This document shows, in pieces, positions 52,153-61,421 of a stretch of DNA of 64,000 nt. Numbering within the stretch: position 1 is the stretch's first letter; every line of letters begins with the position of its first letter. The position numbers and the translations under genes are program-made. The notes beneath the pieces were generated by a model, which made no database searches, was not told where the DNA came from, and worked only from the letters and a program-made list of their open reading frames with translations. The DNA is from Flavobacterium aerium (GTDB taxonomy: Bacteria; Bacteroidota; Bacteroidia; Flavobacteriales; Flavobacteriaceae): NCBI RefSeq assembly GCF_030766725.1, contig NZ_JARQWR010000001.1, forward strand, positions 1-64,000. The letters are read 5' to 3'.

Positions 52153-54204
52153 ATGAAGATAAATGTAAATAAAGGATTCCTGTTGGCGCTGACCATGACA
52201 ATAGGAGGTACCGTTTCCATTACAGCGCAATCCCAGCCTGGAATTAATGTGTCTTTTATGGATAAATCTGTAAAACCGAGTGATGACTTTTTTCGTTATG
52301 TAAATGGAAAATGGTTTGATGAAACACAAATTCCTGGAGATAGAGCGCGTTGGGGAAGTTTTGATGAACTGCGTAAGAATACTGATAAAGATGTATTGGA
52401 AATTCTAGCAGAAGCTACAAAAAACACGAAGTACAGTTCAAAAACAGATCAAGGTAAAGCGGTGAATTTGTATAGAACAATCCTTGATACAATATCTAGA
52501 AATAAGCAAGGAATAGCACCATTAAAGCCTTACTTAGCAAAGATTAATGCAGTAAAGAATATCAAGGATTTAAATGCATTATTGACTGAGATGGAACCAA
52601 TAGGAGGACTTGGGTTCTTCGGTGTCGGTGTTGGAGCAGATGCAAAAGACAGTAATAAAAATGTAGTGTATTTAGGTTTAGGTAGTTTAGGATTACCAGA
52701 CCGTGATTATTACGTTTCTGAAGATGCAGATTCCAAAGAAAAAAGAGAAAAATATGTTGTTCATGTTGCAAAAATGCTACAATATATTGGTGAAAAACCA
52801 GCAGAAGCTAAAAAACAAGCGGCACAAATTTTAGCCTTTGAAACGGCATTAGCACAACCAAGACTGGACCGTGTTGAACGTAGAGATCGTAGAAAAACAT
52901 ACAATCCAATGACAGTTGCTGAATTGCAAAAATTAACACCTGCAATTGATTGGGCTGCTTACATCAAAGGAGTAGGCTTAGGTAAAGTAGATACAATAAT
53001 CGTATCTCAACCAAAATACATGACTGCACTTCAAGATATCTTTAAAGCGAATAAAGTTGACGATTGGAAAGCCTACATGCGTTGGACATTATTGAACGGA
53101 TCAACAGGTACATTAAGTACAGATATCGAAACAGCAAGTTGGGAATTTTATGAAAAAACATTAAAAGGATCAACAAAACAACAACCACGTGACGAAAGAG
53201 CTTTACAGGTTGTGAATAGAACTATTGGTGAAGCATTAGGTAAATTGTATGTAGAGAAAAAATTCCCTGCAGAAGCCAAAGCCAAAGCAGAAGCGATGAT
53301 TAAAAATGTATTTACAGCATTTGAAAACCGCATCAACAGACTTCAATGGATGACCAAAGCTACCAAAGAAAAAGCAGTTGAGAAATTACACAAATCAAGA
53401 GTTAAAATTGGATATCCTGATAAATGGAAAGATTACTCAGCATTAGTAATTAATAGCCCAGAAGAAAAAGGAACCTATTTTGATAATATGAAGAATATTT
53501 CTCAATGGAGATTCAAAGATAATATAGGAGAATTAAACAAACCAGTAGACAAAGAAAAATGGGGTATGGCACCACAAACAGTAAATGCCTATTACAATCC
53601 ATCATTCAATGAAATCGTTTTCCCAGCAGCTATATTACAACCGCCTTTCTATGATTACAAAGCTGATGAAGCAGTAAATTATGGTGGAATTGGAGCAGTT
53701 ATTGGACATGAAATTTCTCATGGATTTGATGATTCAGGTTCAAGATATGATGCGAATGGGAACTTAATCAACTGGTGGTCTGAAGATGACTTAACACAAT
53801 TTACTGGATTAGGTGGAGCATTAGCCGATCAATACAGTGCCTTACAACCCTTACCAGGAATTCATGTAGATGGTAAATTTACATTAGGAGAAAACATTGG
53901 AGATTTAGGTGGTGTAAATGCTGCATACGATGGTTTACAATTGTACTTAAAAGAAAAAGGAAATCCAGGTTTAATTGATGGTTATACACCAAACCAACGT
54001 TTCTTTATTTCTTGGGCGACAATCTGGAGAACGAAGAGCCGTGATGAAGCAATTAAAAATCAAGTAAAAACAGATCCACATTCACCAGGGATGTACAGAG
54101 CTTATGTACCATTACAAAATGTTGATGCATTCTATGAAGCATTTAATATTAAAAAGGGAGATGGAATGTATGTTGATCCTTCAAAACGTGTGAAAATCTG
54201 GTAA
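52153..54204 (+). CDS. Secreted M13 family metallopeptidase, copy 2
   Basis: A 683-residue paralogue of the gene before it, with the same domain order. Start at ATG 52153 (MKINVNKGF), since a GTG at 52129 lies at the edge of the promoter block. Signal peptide to about residue 26 (ends TAQ, no Cys), so this copy should be soluble in the periplasm or secreted. Zinc motif HEISH (His519, Glu520, His523), third ligand Glu580. Long stretches equal copies 1 and 3, especially DRDYYVSEDADSKEKREKY and the catalytic domain, so duplication is fairly recent. Confidence 0.95.
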   Translation: MKINVNKGFLLALTMTIGGTVSITAQSQPGINVSFMDKSVKPSDDFFRYVNGKWFDETQIPGDRARWGSFDELRKNTDKDVLEILAEATKNTKYSSKTDQGKAVNLYRTILDTISRNKQGIAPLKPYLAKINAVKNIKDLNALLTEMEPIGGLGFFGVGVGADAKDSNKNVVYLGLGSLGLPDRDYYVSEDADSKEKREKYVVHVAKMLQYIGEKPAEAKKQAAQILAFETALAQPRLDRVERRDRRKTYNPMTVAELQKLTPAIDWAAYIKGVGLGKVDTIIVSQPKYMTALQDIFKANKVDDWKAYMRWTLLNGSTGTLSTDIETASWEFYEKTLKGSTKQQPRDERALQVVNRTIGEALGKLYVEKKFPAEAKAKAEAMIKNVFTAFENRINRLQWMTKATKEKAVEKLHKSRVKIGYPDKWKDYSALVINSPEEKGTYFDNMKNISQWRFKDNIGELNKPVDKEKWGMAPQTVNAYYNPSFNEIVFPAAILQPPFYDYKADEAVNYGGIGAVIGHEISHGFDDSGSRYDANGNLINWWSEDDLTQFTGLGGALADQYSALQPLPGIHVDGKFTLGENIGDLGGVNAAYDGLQLYLKEKGNPGLIDGYTPNQRFFISWATIWRTKSRDEAIKNQVKTDPHSPGMYRAYVPLQNVDAFYEAFNIKKGDGMYVDPSKRVKIW

Positions 54205-54245
54205 TCAGATAAGATCAAAATAAACAAATTTTAATTGGTTTTAAT

Positions 54246-54286
54246 AAACGCCTATTCGCTGTTAAAAGTGAATAGGCGTTTTTGTT
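54246..54286 (+). terminator. Terminator after M13 copy 2
   Basis: Arms AAACGCCTATTC and GAATAGGCGTTT with a T-run after the stem. Confidence 0.85.
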
Positions 54287-54344
54287 TTTCCAATAGGTTA
54301 AAATTGAGGTCCAAGACAATAAAATTTCAATAAAAAAGAACCAA

Positions 54345-54370
54345 AACAAATTATAACTCGGTATTTTTGT
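54345..54370 (+). promoter_or_regulatory. Promoter block of M13 peptidase copy 3
   Basis: 24 of 26 bases equal to the blocks before copies 1 and 2, including all of AACTCGGTATTTTTGT; -7 box at 54362-54369. Confidence 0.65.
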
Positions 54371-54395
54371 TACCATTAACAAACTAATTATACGA

Positions 54396-56447
54396 ATGAA
54401 AATGAATTTAAATAAAAGGTTCCTATTGGCTGTAACCGTAGCCGTTGGATTTTCTGCCACTGTGTCTGCACAGTCGCAACCTGGGATTAATGTTTCGTTC
54501 ATGGATAAATCAGTAAAGCCAAATAATGACTTTTTTAGATTCGTCAATGGACAATGGCTAGATGCTACACAAATTCCAGCTGATCGTACAGAATGGGGTA
54601 GTTTTGAAGAATTACTAAAGAGCACGGATAAAGATGCATTAGCCATTTTGCATGATGCTGTAAAAAGTAAAAAATACAGTGCTACTACCGATCAAGGTAA
54701 AGCCGTGAATCTGTATAAAACGATTATGGATACGGTAAGTAGAGATGCGCAAGGAATAGCACCTTTGAAACCGTATTTAGCAAAAATCAATGCAGTAAAA
54801 AATGCAACCGATTTAACAGCATTATTAATTGCGACAGAACCAGAAGGAGGAGTAGGTTTCTTTCATGTAGGTGTAGGTGCAGATGAAAAAGACAGTAATA
54901 AAAATGTAGTATACCTAGGATTAGGTGATTTGGGTTTACCAGATCGTGATTATTATGTTTCTGAAGATGCAGATTCCAAAGAAAAAAGAGAAAAATATGT
55001 ACTTCACGTTGCAAAAATGTTGCAATTCTTAGGAGAGAAACCAGCAGATGCAAAAAAACATGCAGTAAGTATTCTTGCTTTTGAAACGACTTTGGCAAAA
55101 CCAATGTTTGACAGAGTAGAATCAAGAGATTCCAGAAAGACGTATAATCCAATGACGATTGCAGAACTACAAAAATTAGTGCCTGCAATTAATTGGACCA
55201 ACTATTTTAAATCACTTGGATTCAAAAATTTGAATACCGTTGTTGTTTCTCAACCGAAATACATGACAAAACTACAAGCGATTTTCAAAGCGAACAAAGT
55301 TGAAGATTGGAAATCTTATATGCGTTGGACAGTATTGAATGCTGCTTCAGGAGCAATGAGTACAACAATACAAACAGCAAACTGGGAATTTTATGCAAAA
55401 GAATTAGGTGGAGCGATTAAACAACGTCCACGTGATGAAAAAGCATTACAAGTTGTGAATACTCATATTGGAGAAGCTTTAGGAAAGTTATATGTAGAGA
55501 AAAAATTCCCTGCAGAAGCAAAAGCGAAAGCAGAATCAATGATTAAGTATGTACTAACAGCATATGAAAATCGTATCAATAAGTTAGACTGGATGGCAAA
55601 AGAAACGAAAGTTAAAGCCGTTGAGAAATTACATAAAATCAGAATAAAAGTAGGTTACCCTGATAAATGGGAAGATTATTCTGCCTTAGTTATTACAGGT
55701 CCTGAGGACAAAGGAAGCTATTTTGAAAATATGCTAAATGTGGCAAAATGGAGCTTCAACAAAGGTCTTAAGGATTTGGAAAAACCAGTGGATAAAGACA
55801 GATGGTATATGGCACCACAAGAAGTGAATGCTTATTACAATCCTTCATTCAATGAGATTGTTTTTCCAGCAGCAATATTACAACCACCATTCTATGATTA
55901 TAAAGCTGATGAAGCGGTAAATTTTGGTGGAATTGGAGCCGTTATTGGACATGAGGTATCTCATGGATTTGATGATTCAGGAGCACGTTATGATGCAAAT
56001 GGAAATTTAGTAGACTGGTGGTCAGAAAGTGATTTAACACAATTTACAAAATTAGGGAAAGCATTAGCCGATCAATTCAGTGCATTAGAACCGTTACCAG
56101 GAATCCATGTAGATGGAGAATTCACTTTAGGAGAGAACATTGGTGATTTAGGTGGAGTTAATGCTGCTTATGATGGGTTACAATTGTATTTGAAAGACAA
56201 TAAAAATCCGGGGTTAATAGATGGATTTACAGCAAACCAACGTTTCTTTATTTCTTGGGCTACAATCTGGAGAACTAAAACACGTGATGAAGCTATTAAA
56301 AGTTCAGTGAAAACAGATCCACATTCACCAGGAATGTATAGAGCTTATGTTCCATTACAAAATGTTGACGCATTCTATGATGCCTTCAATATTAAAAAAG
56401 GAGATGGAATGTATATTGAGCCAGAGAAAAGAGTGAAAATCTGGTAA
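54396..56447 (+). CDS. Secreted M13 family metallopeptidase, copy 3
   Basis: A 683-residue third paralogue. Signal peptide ends TVSAQ near residue 26. The zinc motif is HEVSH (His519, Glu520, His523) with Glu580 in GENIGD; VNAYYNPSFNE and the RVKIW end are kept. It is the most diverged of the three, with changes clustered in the N-terminal helical domain (for example around residues 50-130 and 230-300) that shapes the substrate chamber, so its peptide preference may differ. Its terminator is shared with the convergent gene at 56509. Confidence 0.95.
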   Translation: MKMNLNKRFLLAVTVAVGFSATVSAQSQPGINVSFMDKSVKPNNDFFRFVNGQWLDATQIPADRTEWGSFEELLKSTDKDALAILHDAVKSKKYSATTDQGKAVNLYKTIMDTVSRDAQGIAPLKPYLAKINAVKNATDLTALLIATEPEGGVGFFHVGVGADEKDSNKNVVYLGLGDLGLPDRDYYVSEDADSKEKREKYVLHVAKMLQFLGEKPADAKKHAVSILAFETTLAKPMFDRVESRDSRKTYNPMTIAELQKLVPAINWTNYFKSLGFKNLNTVVVSQPKYMTKLQAIFKANKVEDWKSYMRWTVLNAASGAMSTTIQTANWEFYAKELGGAIKQRPRDEKALQVVNTHIGEALGKLYVEKKFPAEAKAKAESMIKYVLTAYENRINKLDWMAKETKVKAVEKLHKIRIKVGYPDKWEDYSALVITGPEDKGSYFENMLNVAKWSFNKGLKDLEKPVDKDRWYMAPQEVNAYYNPSFNEIVFPAAILQPPFYDYKADEAVNFGGIGAVIGHEVSHGFDDSGARYDANGNLVDWWSESDLTQFTKLGKALADQFSALEPLPGIHVDGEFTLGENIGDLGGVNAAYDGLQLYLKDNKNPGLIDGFTANQRFFISWATIWRTKTRDEAIKSSVKTDPHSPGMYRAYVPLQNVDAFYDAFNIKKGDGMYIEPEKRVKIW

Positions 56448-56468
56448 TCAGATTAAAACGAATAGTAT

Positions 56469-56505
56469 GAAAAAACGCCCAAAATATTCTTTTGGGCGTT
56501 TTTGT
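56469..56505. terminator. Bidirectional terminator after M13 copy 3
   Basis: Arms AAAAACGCCCAAAA and TTTTGGGCGTTTTT around a five-base loop, between convergent genes. Confidence 0.85.
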
Positions 56506-56508
56506 ATT

Positions 56509-57327
56509 TTATAAATTGACGGTCTGAAAAGTATAATCCAATGTTTGAATCAATTTTGAAGGATCAATTGTTTTACCAACGGATTCTTTTTCTTCATTAA
56601 ATTGAGGTAATGGCAAATTGAATTCAATTGCTTTTTTAGTGTAATACTCCTTTCGGGAAGGGTGATATGGAGAAACAGCATTAAAAATATCATTTCCAAT
56701 TCCTAAAATCATTATTTTTTCAATAACACCAATGCAATCTTTCTCGTCAATTAGATTAACAGGGCTTGTAGGATTTGCAATATCCGTTCTCCCTGCCAAA
56801 TAATAGATGGGGTGTCGTGTTGGTCCAATTAATCCACCAAAACGAACGATAGTGGCTTTAAAATTCGGATTGTTTAACAATAGCTGCTCTGCTTCCAGCA
56901 AAAATTTTGCAGAAGTTGATTCTGGTGATTCTGTATCATTTTCTGTAACCGTTAAATTCTCACTACTATCAGAATAAACAGAAGTTGAACCTACAAAAAT
57001 TACATGTTCAATAGTTGATTTTTCTATATGGGAAATGAGTGTTTCTATTTTACGACTAATATCTTCTTGTACTCCTGGTTTTGGGGGGAAATTAGAAGGA
57101 GGAATGTCAATGATTAAGGTTGTTGATTCTTCTAAAAAAGAAGTGATGTCTCCTTCAATATGATCCACAGCAACAGAAATTTGAAAAGGATTAATTTGTT
57201 CTTGTTCTAAAACTGAAATTTTACTTTCGGTTGTAGTTGACCCTTTAATAGAATAACCTTTGGAAATTAAATGTTTTGCCAAAGGAAGTCCAAGTGTTCC
57301 ACAGCCTAATAAACTAACTTTTTTCAT
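56509..57327 (-). CDS. NAD(P)-binding epimerase/dehydratase-like protein
   Basis: A 272-residue cytoplasmic Rossmann-fold protein of the YeeZ/extended SDR type. The nucleotide loop is LLGCGTLGLPLAKHL (about residues 6-20). Later segments include IIDIPPSNFPPKPG, FVGSTSVYSDSS (the SDR serine and tyrosine region) and VRFGGLIGPTRHP. The usual YxxxK is not clear, as in YeeZ relatives, so catalysis is uncertain. It is the downstream partner of the zinc-finger gene (36 bp gap) on the minus strand. Confidence 0.87.
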   Translation of the reverse strand: MKKVSLLGCGTLGLPLAKHLISKGYSIKGSTTTESKISVLEQEQINPFQISVAVDHIEGDITSFLEESTTLIIDIPPSNFPPKPGVQEDISRKIETLISHIEKSTIEHVIFVGSTSVYSDSSENLTVTENDTESPESTSAKFLLEAEQLLLNNPNFKATIVRFGGLIGPTRHPIYYLAGRTDIANPTSPVNLIDEKDCIGVIEKIMILGIGNDIFNAVSPYHPSRKEYYTKKAIEFNLPLPQFNEEKESVGKTIDPSKLIQTLDYTFQTVNL

Positions 57328-57363
57328 GATATTGTATATAAATCGAGGTTTAATGAGATAAGA

Positions 57364-57714
57364 TTATAAATCTTTTTTTACGAGCATAAAGTAATCATTT
57401 TCTAAGGCAAGATAACCCTGATCATATAAAAAATGATAGGTATTGCCAGTTTTTGTATGATAATTACTCGTAATAAATTCGAAATCAAATCCTTTATTTA
57501 ATAATTTTGATCGTGTTGTTTTCGTTTTTCCTTCCGGATTTAAGGCTACCAAAATGCGGTAATTCTTTCTCAATTTATTATTGATATTACGCATTAGGTT
57601 ATTACTGTCCTTATTCATTTTATTATTATAGGCATTCCGACAAGCATCACTACAGAACTTTTTATCTTCCCGACCTACAATTTTTTCTTCACATTCTAAA
57701 CAGAGCTTTCCCAT
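57364..57714 (-). CDS. Small zinc-finger protein
   Basis: A 116-residue protein with an N-terminal treble-clef-like zinc ribbon: CLEC at residues 5-8 and CSDAC at about 21-25, resembling DUF2116-type fingers. The rest is basic and mixed alpha/beta, with RKNYRILVALNPEGKTKTTRSKL and a closing DYFMLVKKD. Nucleic-acid binding is the likely role from the finger and charge, but the family has no assigned function that I recognise. It lies 38 bp after the GNAT-nitrilase gene. Confidence 0.8.
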   Translation of the reverse strand: MGKLCLECEEKIVGREDKKFCSDACRNAYNNKMNKDSNNLMRNINNKLRKNYRILVALNPEGKTKTTRSKLLNKGFDFEFITSNYHTKTGNTYHFLYDQGYLALENDYFMLVKKDL

Positions 57715-57752
57715 AATTCAAATTTTATCATGTATAGTGGATGAAGTATATC

Positions 57753-59285
57753 TTACTTTAATTTTTTAATCTGATACAAATCGTGTCGTCTGTCTTTTAA
57801 AATTCGGACACTTCCATATTCATGTAGTTCTTTTAGTAAATCCAAATCCAAATCGACGATTAAAGTCATTTCAGTATTGGGCGTAGCTTCAGCTTTAATA
57901 CCATTAGAAGGAAAAGCAAAGTCGGAAGGCGTATAAACTGCTGCTTGAGCATATTGAATATCCATGTTATTTACTTTTGGTAAATTCCCTACACATCCTG
58001 CAATAGCAACGTAACATTCGTTTTCAATAGCACGAGCCTGAGCACAATGTTTTACCCGGGTATAACCATTTTGTGTATCGGTTAAGAAAGGAACAAAAAG
58101 AATATCCATACCATCATCAGACATGATTCTTGATAATTCAGGAAACTCTACGTCATAACAAATCATGATTCCAATTTTTCCACAATCGGTGTCAAAGGTT
58201 TTAATTTGCGATCCACCTTTCATTCCCCAATGTTGAACTTCATTTGGAGTCACATGAATCTTAGTATACATTTCAGATGTTCCATCTCTTTTACAAAGAA
58301 AACCTACATTGTACAAGGAACCATTTTCCATATAAGGCATGCTTCCAGTAATGATATTAATATTGTAGGAAATAGCGAATTCCTGAAATCTTTTTCGAAT
58401 TGGATCAGAATATTTTGCAATCTCTCGAATAGCATCTGCCTCAGAAAGGTGGTTGTAATCGGCCATTAAAGGGGCGATGAATAATTCAGGAAATAAAGCA
58501 AAATCACTACCGTAACCCGATACAGCATCAATAAAGAATTCCGATTGCTCAAATAATGCTTCCAGATTATTCAAGGGACGCATTTGCCATTGGATTAACC
58601 CAATTCGGATGATACTTTTCTTTGTGTTAATTAATTTTGGACTCTTATCATAATAAATATTATTCCATTCCAATAATACGGCATATTCTTGCGAACTAAC
58701 ATCCCCTTCAAGATAATTTTTCATCACTTTCATTACGTGAAAATCATTACTCAATTGAAACGATAATACAGGGTCGTATAATTCTTTTGTTTTTACTTTT
58801 TCAATGTATGCTTTAGGAGTCAATTCGTCGGAATACTGAGAATACTTTGGAATTCTTCCTGCAAATACAATCGATCTTAAATTCAGTTGCTCGCACAATT
58901 CTTTACGCGTATCGTACAAACGTCTTCCCAGACGTAGGCCACGGTATTTTGGATGAATAAAAACATCAATACCATAGAGAACTTCTCCTGATGGATCATG
59001 GGTAGAAAAGGAATAATTCCCCGTTATTTTTTCATAGGTGTGATTCGAACTCGCTTTTCGATAATCGACAATTAAAGATAATGCGGAACCTACAACTTTG
59101 CCGTCAACTAAAATGACCAATTGACCTTCTGGGAAAACCGATAGTAGTTTTTCAATTTCATGTTCTCTCCAGTATGCCTCGTCTTCATTCAACTCATTAT
59201 AGGCTTCCATCATGGAATTTTTCAATTCCTTATAATCTTCAATTCTTAAATTACGTAGTTCTACTTTGTTGATTTCTGTCTGCAT
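57753..59285 (-). CDS. GNAT acetyltransferase fused to a carbon-nitrogen hydrolase
   Basis: A 510-residue cytoplasmic two-domain enzyme. Residues about 5-205 are a GNAT acetyltransferase (acetyl-CoA loop in HPKYRGLRLGRRLYD). Residues about 225-505 are a nitrilase-superfamily hydrolase with the Glu-Lys-Cys triad in FALFPELF, YTKIHVTPNE and GIMICYDVEFPE. The fusion is known in Bacteroidota and other bacteria; the hydrolase is usually taken as an amidase, but the joint substrate is unknown. It heads a minus-strand run with the zinc-finger and NAD-binding genes. Confidence 0.92.
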   Translation of the reverse strand: MQTEINKVELRNLRIEDYKELKNSMMEAYNELNEDEAYWREHEIEKLLSVFPEGQLVILVDGKVVGSALSLIVDYRKASSNHTYEKITGNYSFSTHDPSGEVLYGIDVFIHPKYRGLRLGRRLYDTRKELCEQLNLRSIVFAGRIPKYSQYSDELTPKAYIEKVKTKELYDPVLSFQLSNDFHVMKVMKNYLEGDVSSQEYAVLLEWNNIYYDKSPKLINTKKSIIRIGLIQWQMRPLNNLEALFEQSEFFIDAVSGYGSDFALFPELFIAPLMADYNHLSEADAIREIAKYSDPIRKRFQEFAISYNINIITGSMPYMENGSLYNVGFLCKRDGTSEMYTKIHVTPNEVQHWGMKGGSQIKTFDTDCGKIGIMICYDVEFPELSRIMSDDGMDILFVPFLTDTQNGYTRVKHCAQARAIENECYVAIAGCVGNLPKVNNMDIQYAQAAVYTPSDFAFPSNGIKAEATPNTEMTLIVDLDLDLLKELHEYGSVRILKDRRHDLYQIKKLK

Positions 59286-59476
59286 AAAGCCTTCTTTTTG
59301 TTAAAGATAGGAAATTTAATATCCATTTGCAAACGCTTACAAACAACTACAAACGAAATTAATTGTTTTTTAACCGACTAAAATTGAACAATAGATACAA
59401 CTTTGCAATGTCGATAAAACAGAATACTATCGATAATGAAAATCAAAGTAACAGTACAAATTTAAATTTTGAAGCC

Positions 59477-59809
59477 ATGAATGCATTAAGAAACAAAGTT
59501 CAGTTAATTGGAAACGTAGGGAACGATCCAGAAGTAAAAACATTAGATAATGGGAAAATGATTGCACGCTTATCTATTGCAACAAATGAATCGTATATAA
59601 ACGATCAGGGAATGCGAGTAACCGATACACAGTGGCATAATGTGATTGCTTGGGGGAAACTAGCAGAAATCATTGATAAATTCGTTGTGAAGGGAAAAGA
59701 AATAGCAGTAGAAGGGAAGCTAGTTCATCGAAGCTATGATGATAAGAATAATGAGAAACGTTATATTACCGAAATTAATATCAATGAATTGTTGTTGTTA
59801 GGAAAGTAA
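59477..59809 (+). CDS. ssb: Single-stranded DNA-binding protein
   Basis: A 110-residue OB-fold protein: MNALRNKVQLIGNVGNDPE at the start, then LSIATNESYINDQG, TQWHNVIAWGKLAE and GKEIAVEGKLVHRSY. It binds ssDNA in replication and repair. The frame is open upstream to ATG 59408, which would add 23 residues, and TTG 59363; I choose 59477 because flavobacterial SSBs start MNALRNKVQLIGN and a promoter-like TTTG (59402-59405) lies right before 59408. The usual acidic DDxPF-like tail is missing: it ends in ELLLLGK, so this may be a second, short SSB type. Confidence 0.9.
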   Translation: MNALRNKVQLIGNVGNDPEVKTLDNGKMIARLSIATNESYINDQGMRVTDTQWHNVIAWGKLAEIIDKFVVKGKEIAVEGKLVHRSYDDKNNEKRYITEININELLLLGK

Positions 59810-59816
59810 TAAATAT

Positions 59817-59848
59817 AAAAAAGCCCAATCTTAAATTGGGCTTTTTTA
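59817..59848. terminator. Bidirectional terminator after ssb
   Basis: Arms AAAAAAGCCCAAT and ATTGGGCTTTTTT around a short loop, between convergent genes. Confidence 0.85.
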
Positions 59849-59857
59849 TTTTATAAA

Positions 59858-61333
59858 TTAATCGTTGAATCGTCTAAGGACGTATTTTTTGTCTTTTCTG
59901 TGAAAATATCCTAGTACGTAGTAATCTTTGTGTTTAAATACTGTTTCAGCAATAGCACCATTATCATATGATTTATCAAATTTAGTAAAGGTGCTAATAC
60001 GATCGAAAGCAATTGTCGGTGTTGTTTTACTCGGGATGTGTGCCATTTCTTTATCAAAGACACAATCGATATATATACTTTTTTTGGCAGCATAATTATA
60101 GTAACCACTACCACTATAGGTAAAGTTTGTATTGATAGAAAAAGCGAGTAATACGCCAAGTGCACCAAAGTTAGGAAGTACTGTGTCCTCTAAAATTTTT
60201 GCACCACCTAATGTGATGAGTAATTGTTCCGAAGGTGTTTCATAAACAGAAACGCCGACGCTTGCAGTAGTTATTTTTCGTAGAAATTGTTTTGTTTTTT
60301 TTAATTCTCGGGTAGAACCATCCATCTGAGCTCCTTCTAGGATAATCCCGGAGTTTTTAAAAGTAATTGTATCTTCTCTACCAATATTGAATTCTTTGAG
60401 TAATTTTTCGGTAGATAATTCTTTTACTGTAAATGCCATTCGGTCTTCAGAAGCTTTAAATTGATATAAACGATCTTGATAAATTGAAGAGTTCGATTTA
60501 GAAGCTAAATTTTTGCCTATTTCAGGTTGAGTGATTATTTTTTCAGTAATAGTTAAAGAAGTCAAATCAATTGTGAAAATTCGTGTAATTTCATAGTGAT
60601 AATCCAATGTGATAATCAAACGATTATCAAGATTATATAATTTTCTTGTTTTGGTGCTAACAGAAAGAGCATTGGCACTTTGAGTATCTATTTTTTCAAG
60701 TGTATAAGGTCCTTCAAAATTATTGATACTTCTTTGGAAAACTTTGTCAAAAGAAATGAGGTTATTATTGATATCAGCAAAATTATAATTCGAAAAATCT
60801 AGAATATGTTCATCAAAGGTTCCGTCGTTTTTAAAAGCGTATAATTTTAATTGGTTTTTCCCTCTTAAAATACTGAGCAAGTAAAACTTATTATTTTGAG
60901 TAAAACTCTGTAATACTTTTTCCTTTTTTAGGGGAAGCTTTAGAATAGAAGGATTTGTTGTGGAACGGTTATTAAAATCAAATTGAACCGAATAGATATC
61001 TGAAAAATTACTAGAAGCCCAAAAAACACGTGTCTTATCAGCCTCATCAATATTATAACCAATTACATCATTATATTTTTTTTCAGGACGATTAATGGAC
61101 ATAGAATCAATTACTTCAAAACGGTCATTATATCGATAAGCTGTTATTTTGTTACGATCTCCAATAAAAAGAGATACATTTTGATTGGCTTCATTTACAA
61201 TCGGAAAGGTTTCACGATTATCACTATTTCCTTTTAATTGTATGGAATGAGAATTTAATATATCCTGTGCAAAAACTGTTGTACAGAATAGGAATAACAG
61301 TAAAGATAAAGAACACTTTTTAATAGTAATCAT
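59858..61333 (-). CDS. Secreted protein of unknown family, paralogue A
   Basis: A 491-residue protein with a signal peptide (residues 1-22, ends VFAQ). The mature part is beta-rich with repeated segments of the form YxxxYxLxxIxR and FTQNNKFYLLSILRGKNQLK, suggesting a propeller-like fold; I do not recognise a named family. It ends KKDKKYVLRRFND-like (RKDKKYVLRRFND). The neighbour at 61422 is a clear paralogue along its whole length, and the last 40 bp of the two genes are identical. No catalytic motif, lipobox or membrane span is seen. Confidence 0.8.
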   Translation of the reverse strand: MITIKKCSLSLLLFLFCTTVFAQDILNSHSIQLKGNSDNRETFPIVNEANQNVSLFIGDRNKITAYRYNDRFEVIDSMSINRPEKKYNDVIGYNIDEADKTRVFWASSNFSDIYSVQFDFNNRSTTNPSILKLPLKKEKVLQSFTQNNKFYLLSILRGKNQLKLYAFKNDGTFDEHILDFSNYNFADINNNLISFDKVFQRSINNFEGPYTLEKIDTQSANALSVSTKTRKLYNLDNRLIITLDYHYEITRIFTIDLTSLTITEKIITQPEIGKNLASKSNSSIYQDRLYQFKASEDRMAFTVKELSTEKLLKEFNIGREDTITFKNSGIILEGAQMDGSTRELKKTKQFLRKITTASVGVSVYETPSEQLLITLGGAKILEDTVLPNFGALGVLLAFSINTNFTYSGSGYYNYAAKKSIYIDCVFDKEMAHIPSKTTPTIAFDRISTFTKFDKSYDNGAIAETVFKHKDYYVLGYFHRKDKKYVLRRFND

Positions 61334-61421
61334 AAGGTAATTTGTTGAAATAAAATCTTGTATTTATTGAAGTAGATTCAATAAATAAGGTTAAGGGTTA
61401 GTATTTAATTAGTTATTTGTA

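Noticed and set aside
54215..54646. A 143-codon minus-strand frame across the start of M13 copy 3
   Set aside because: It lies antisense to the promoter and signal peptide of a clear gene and has no recognisable content.
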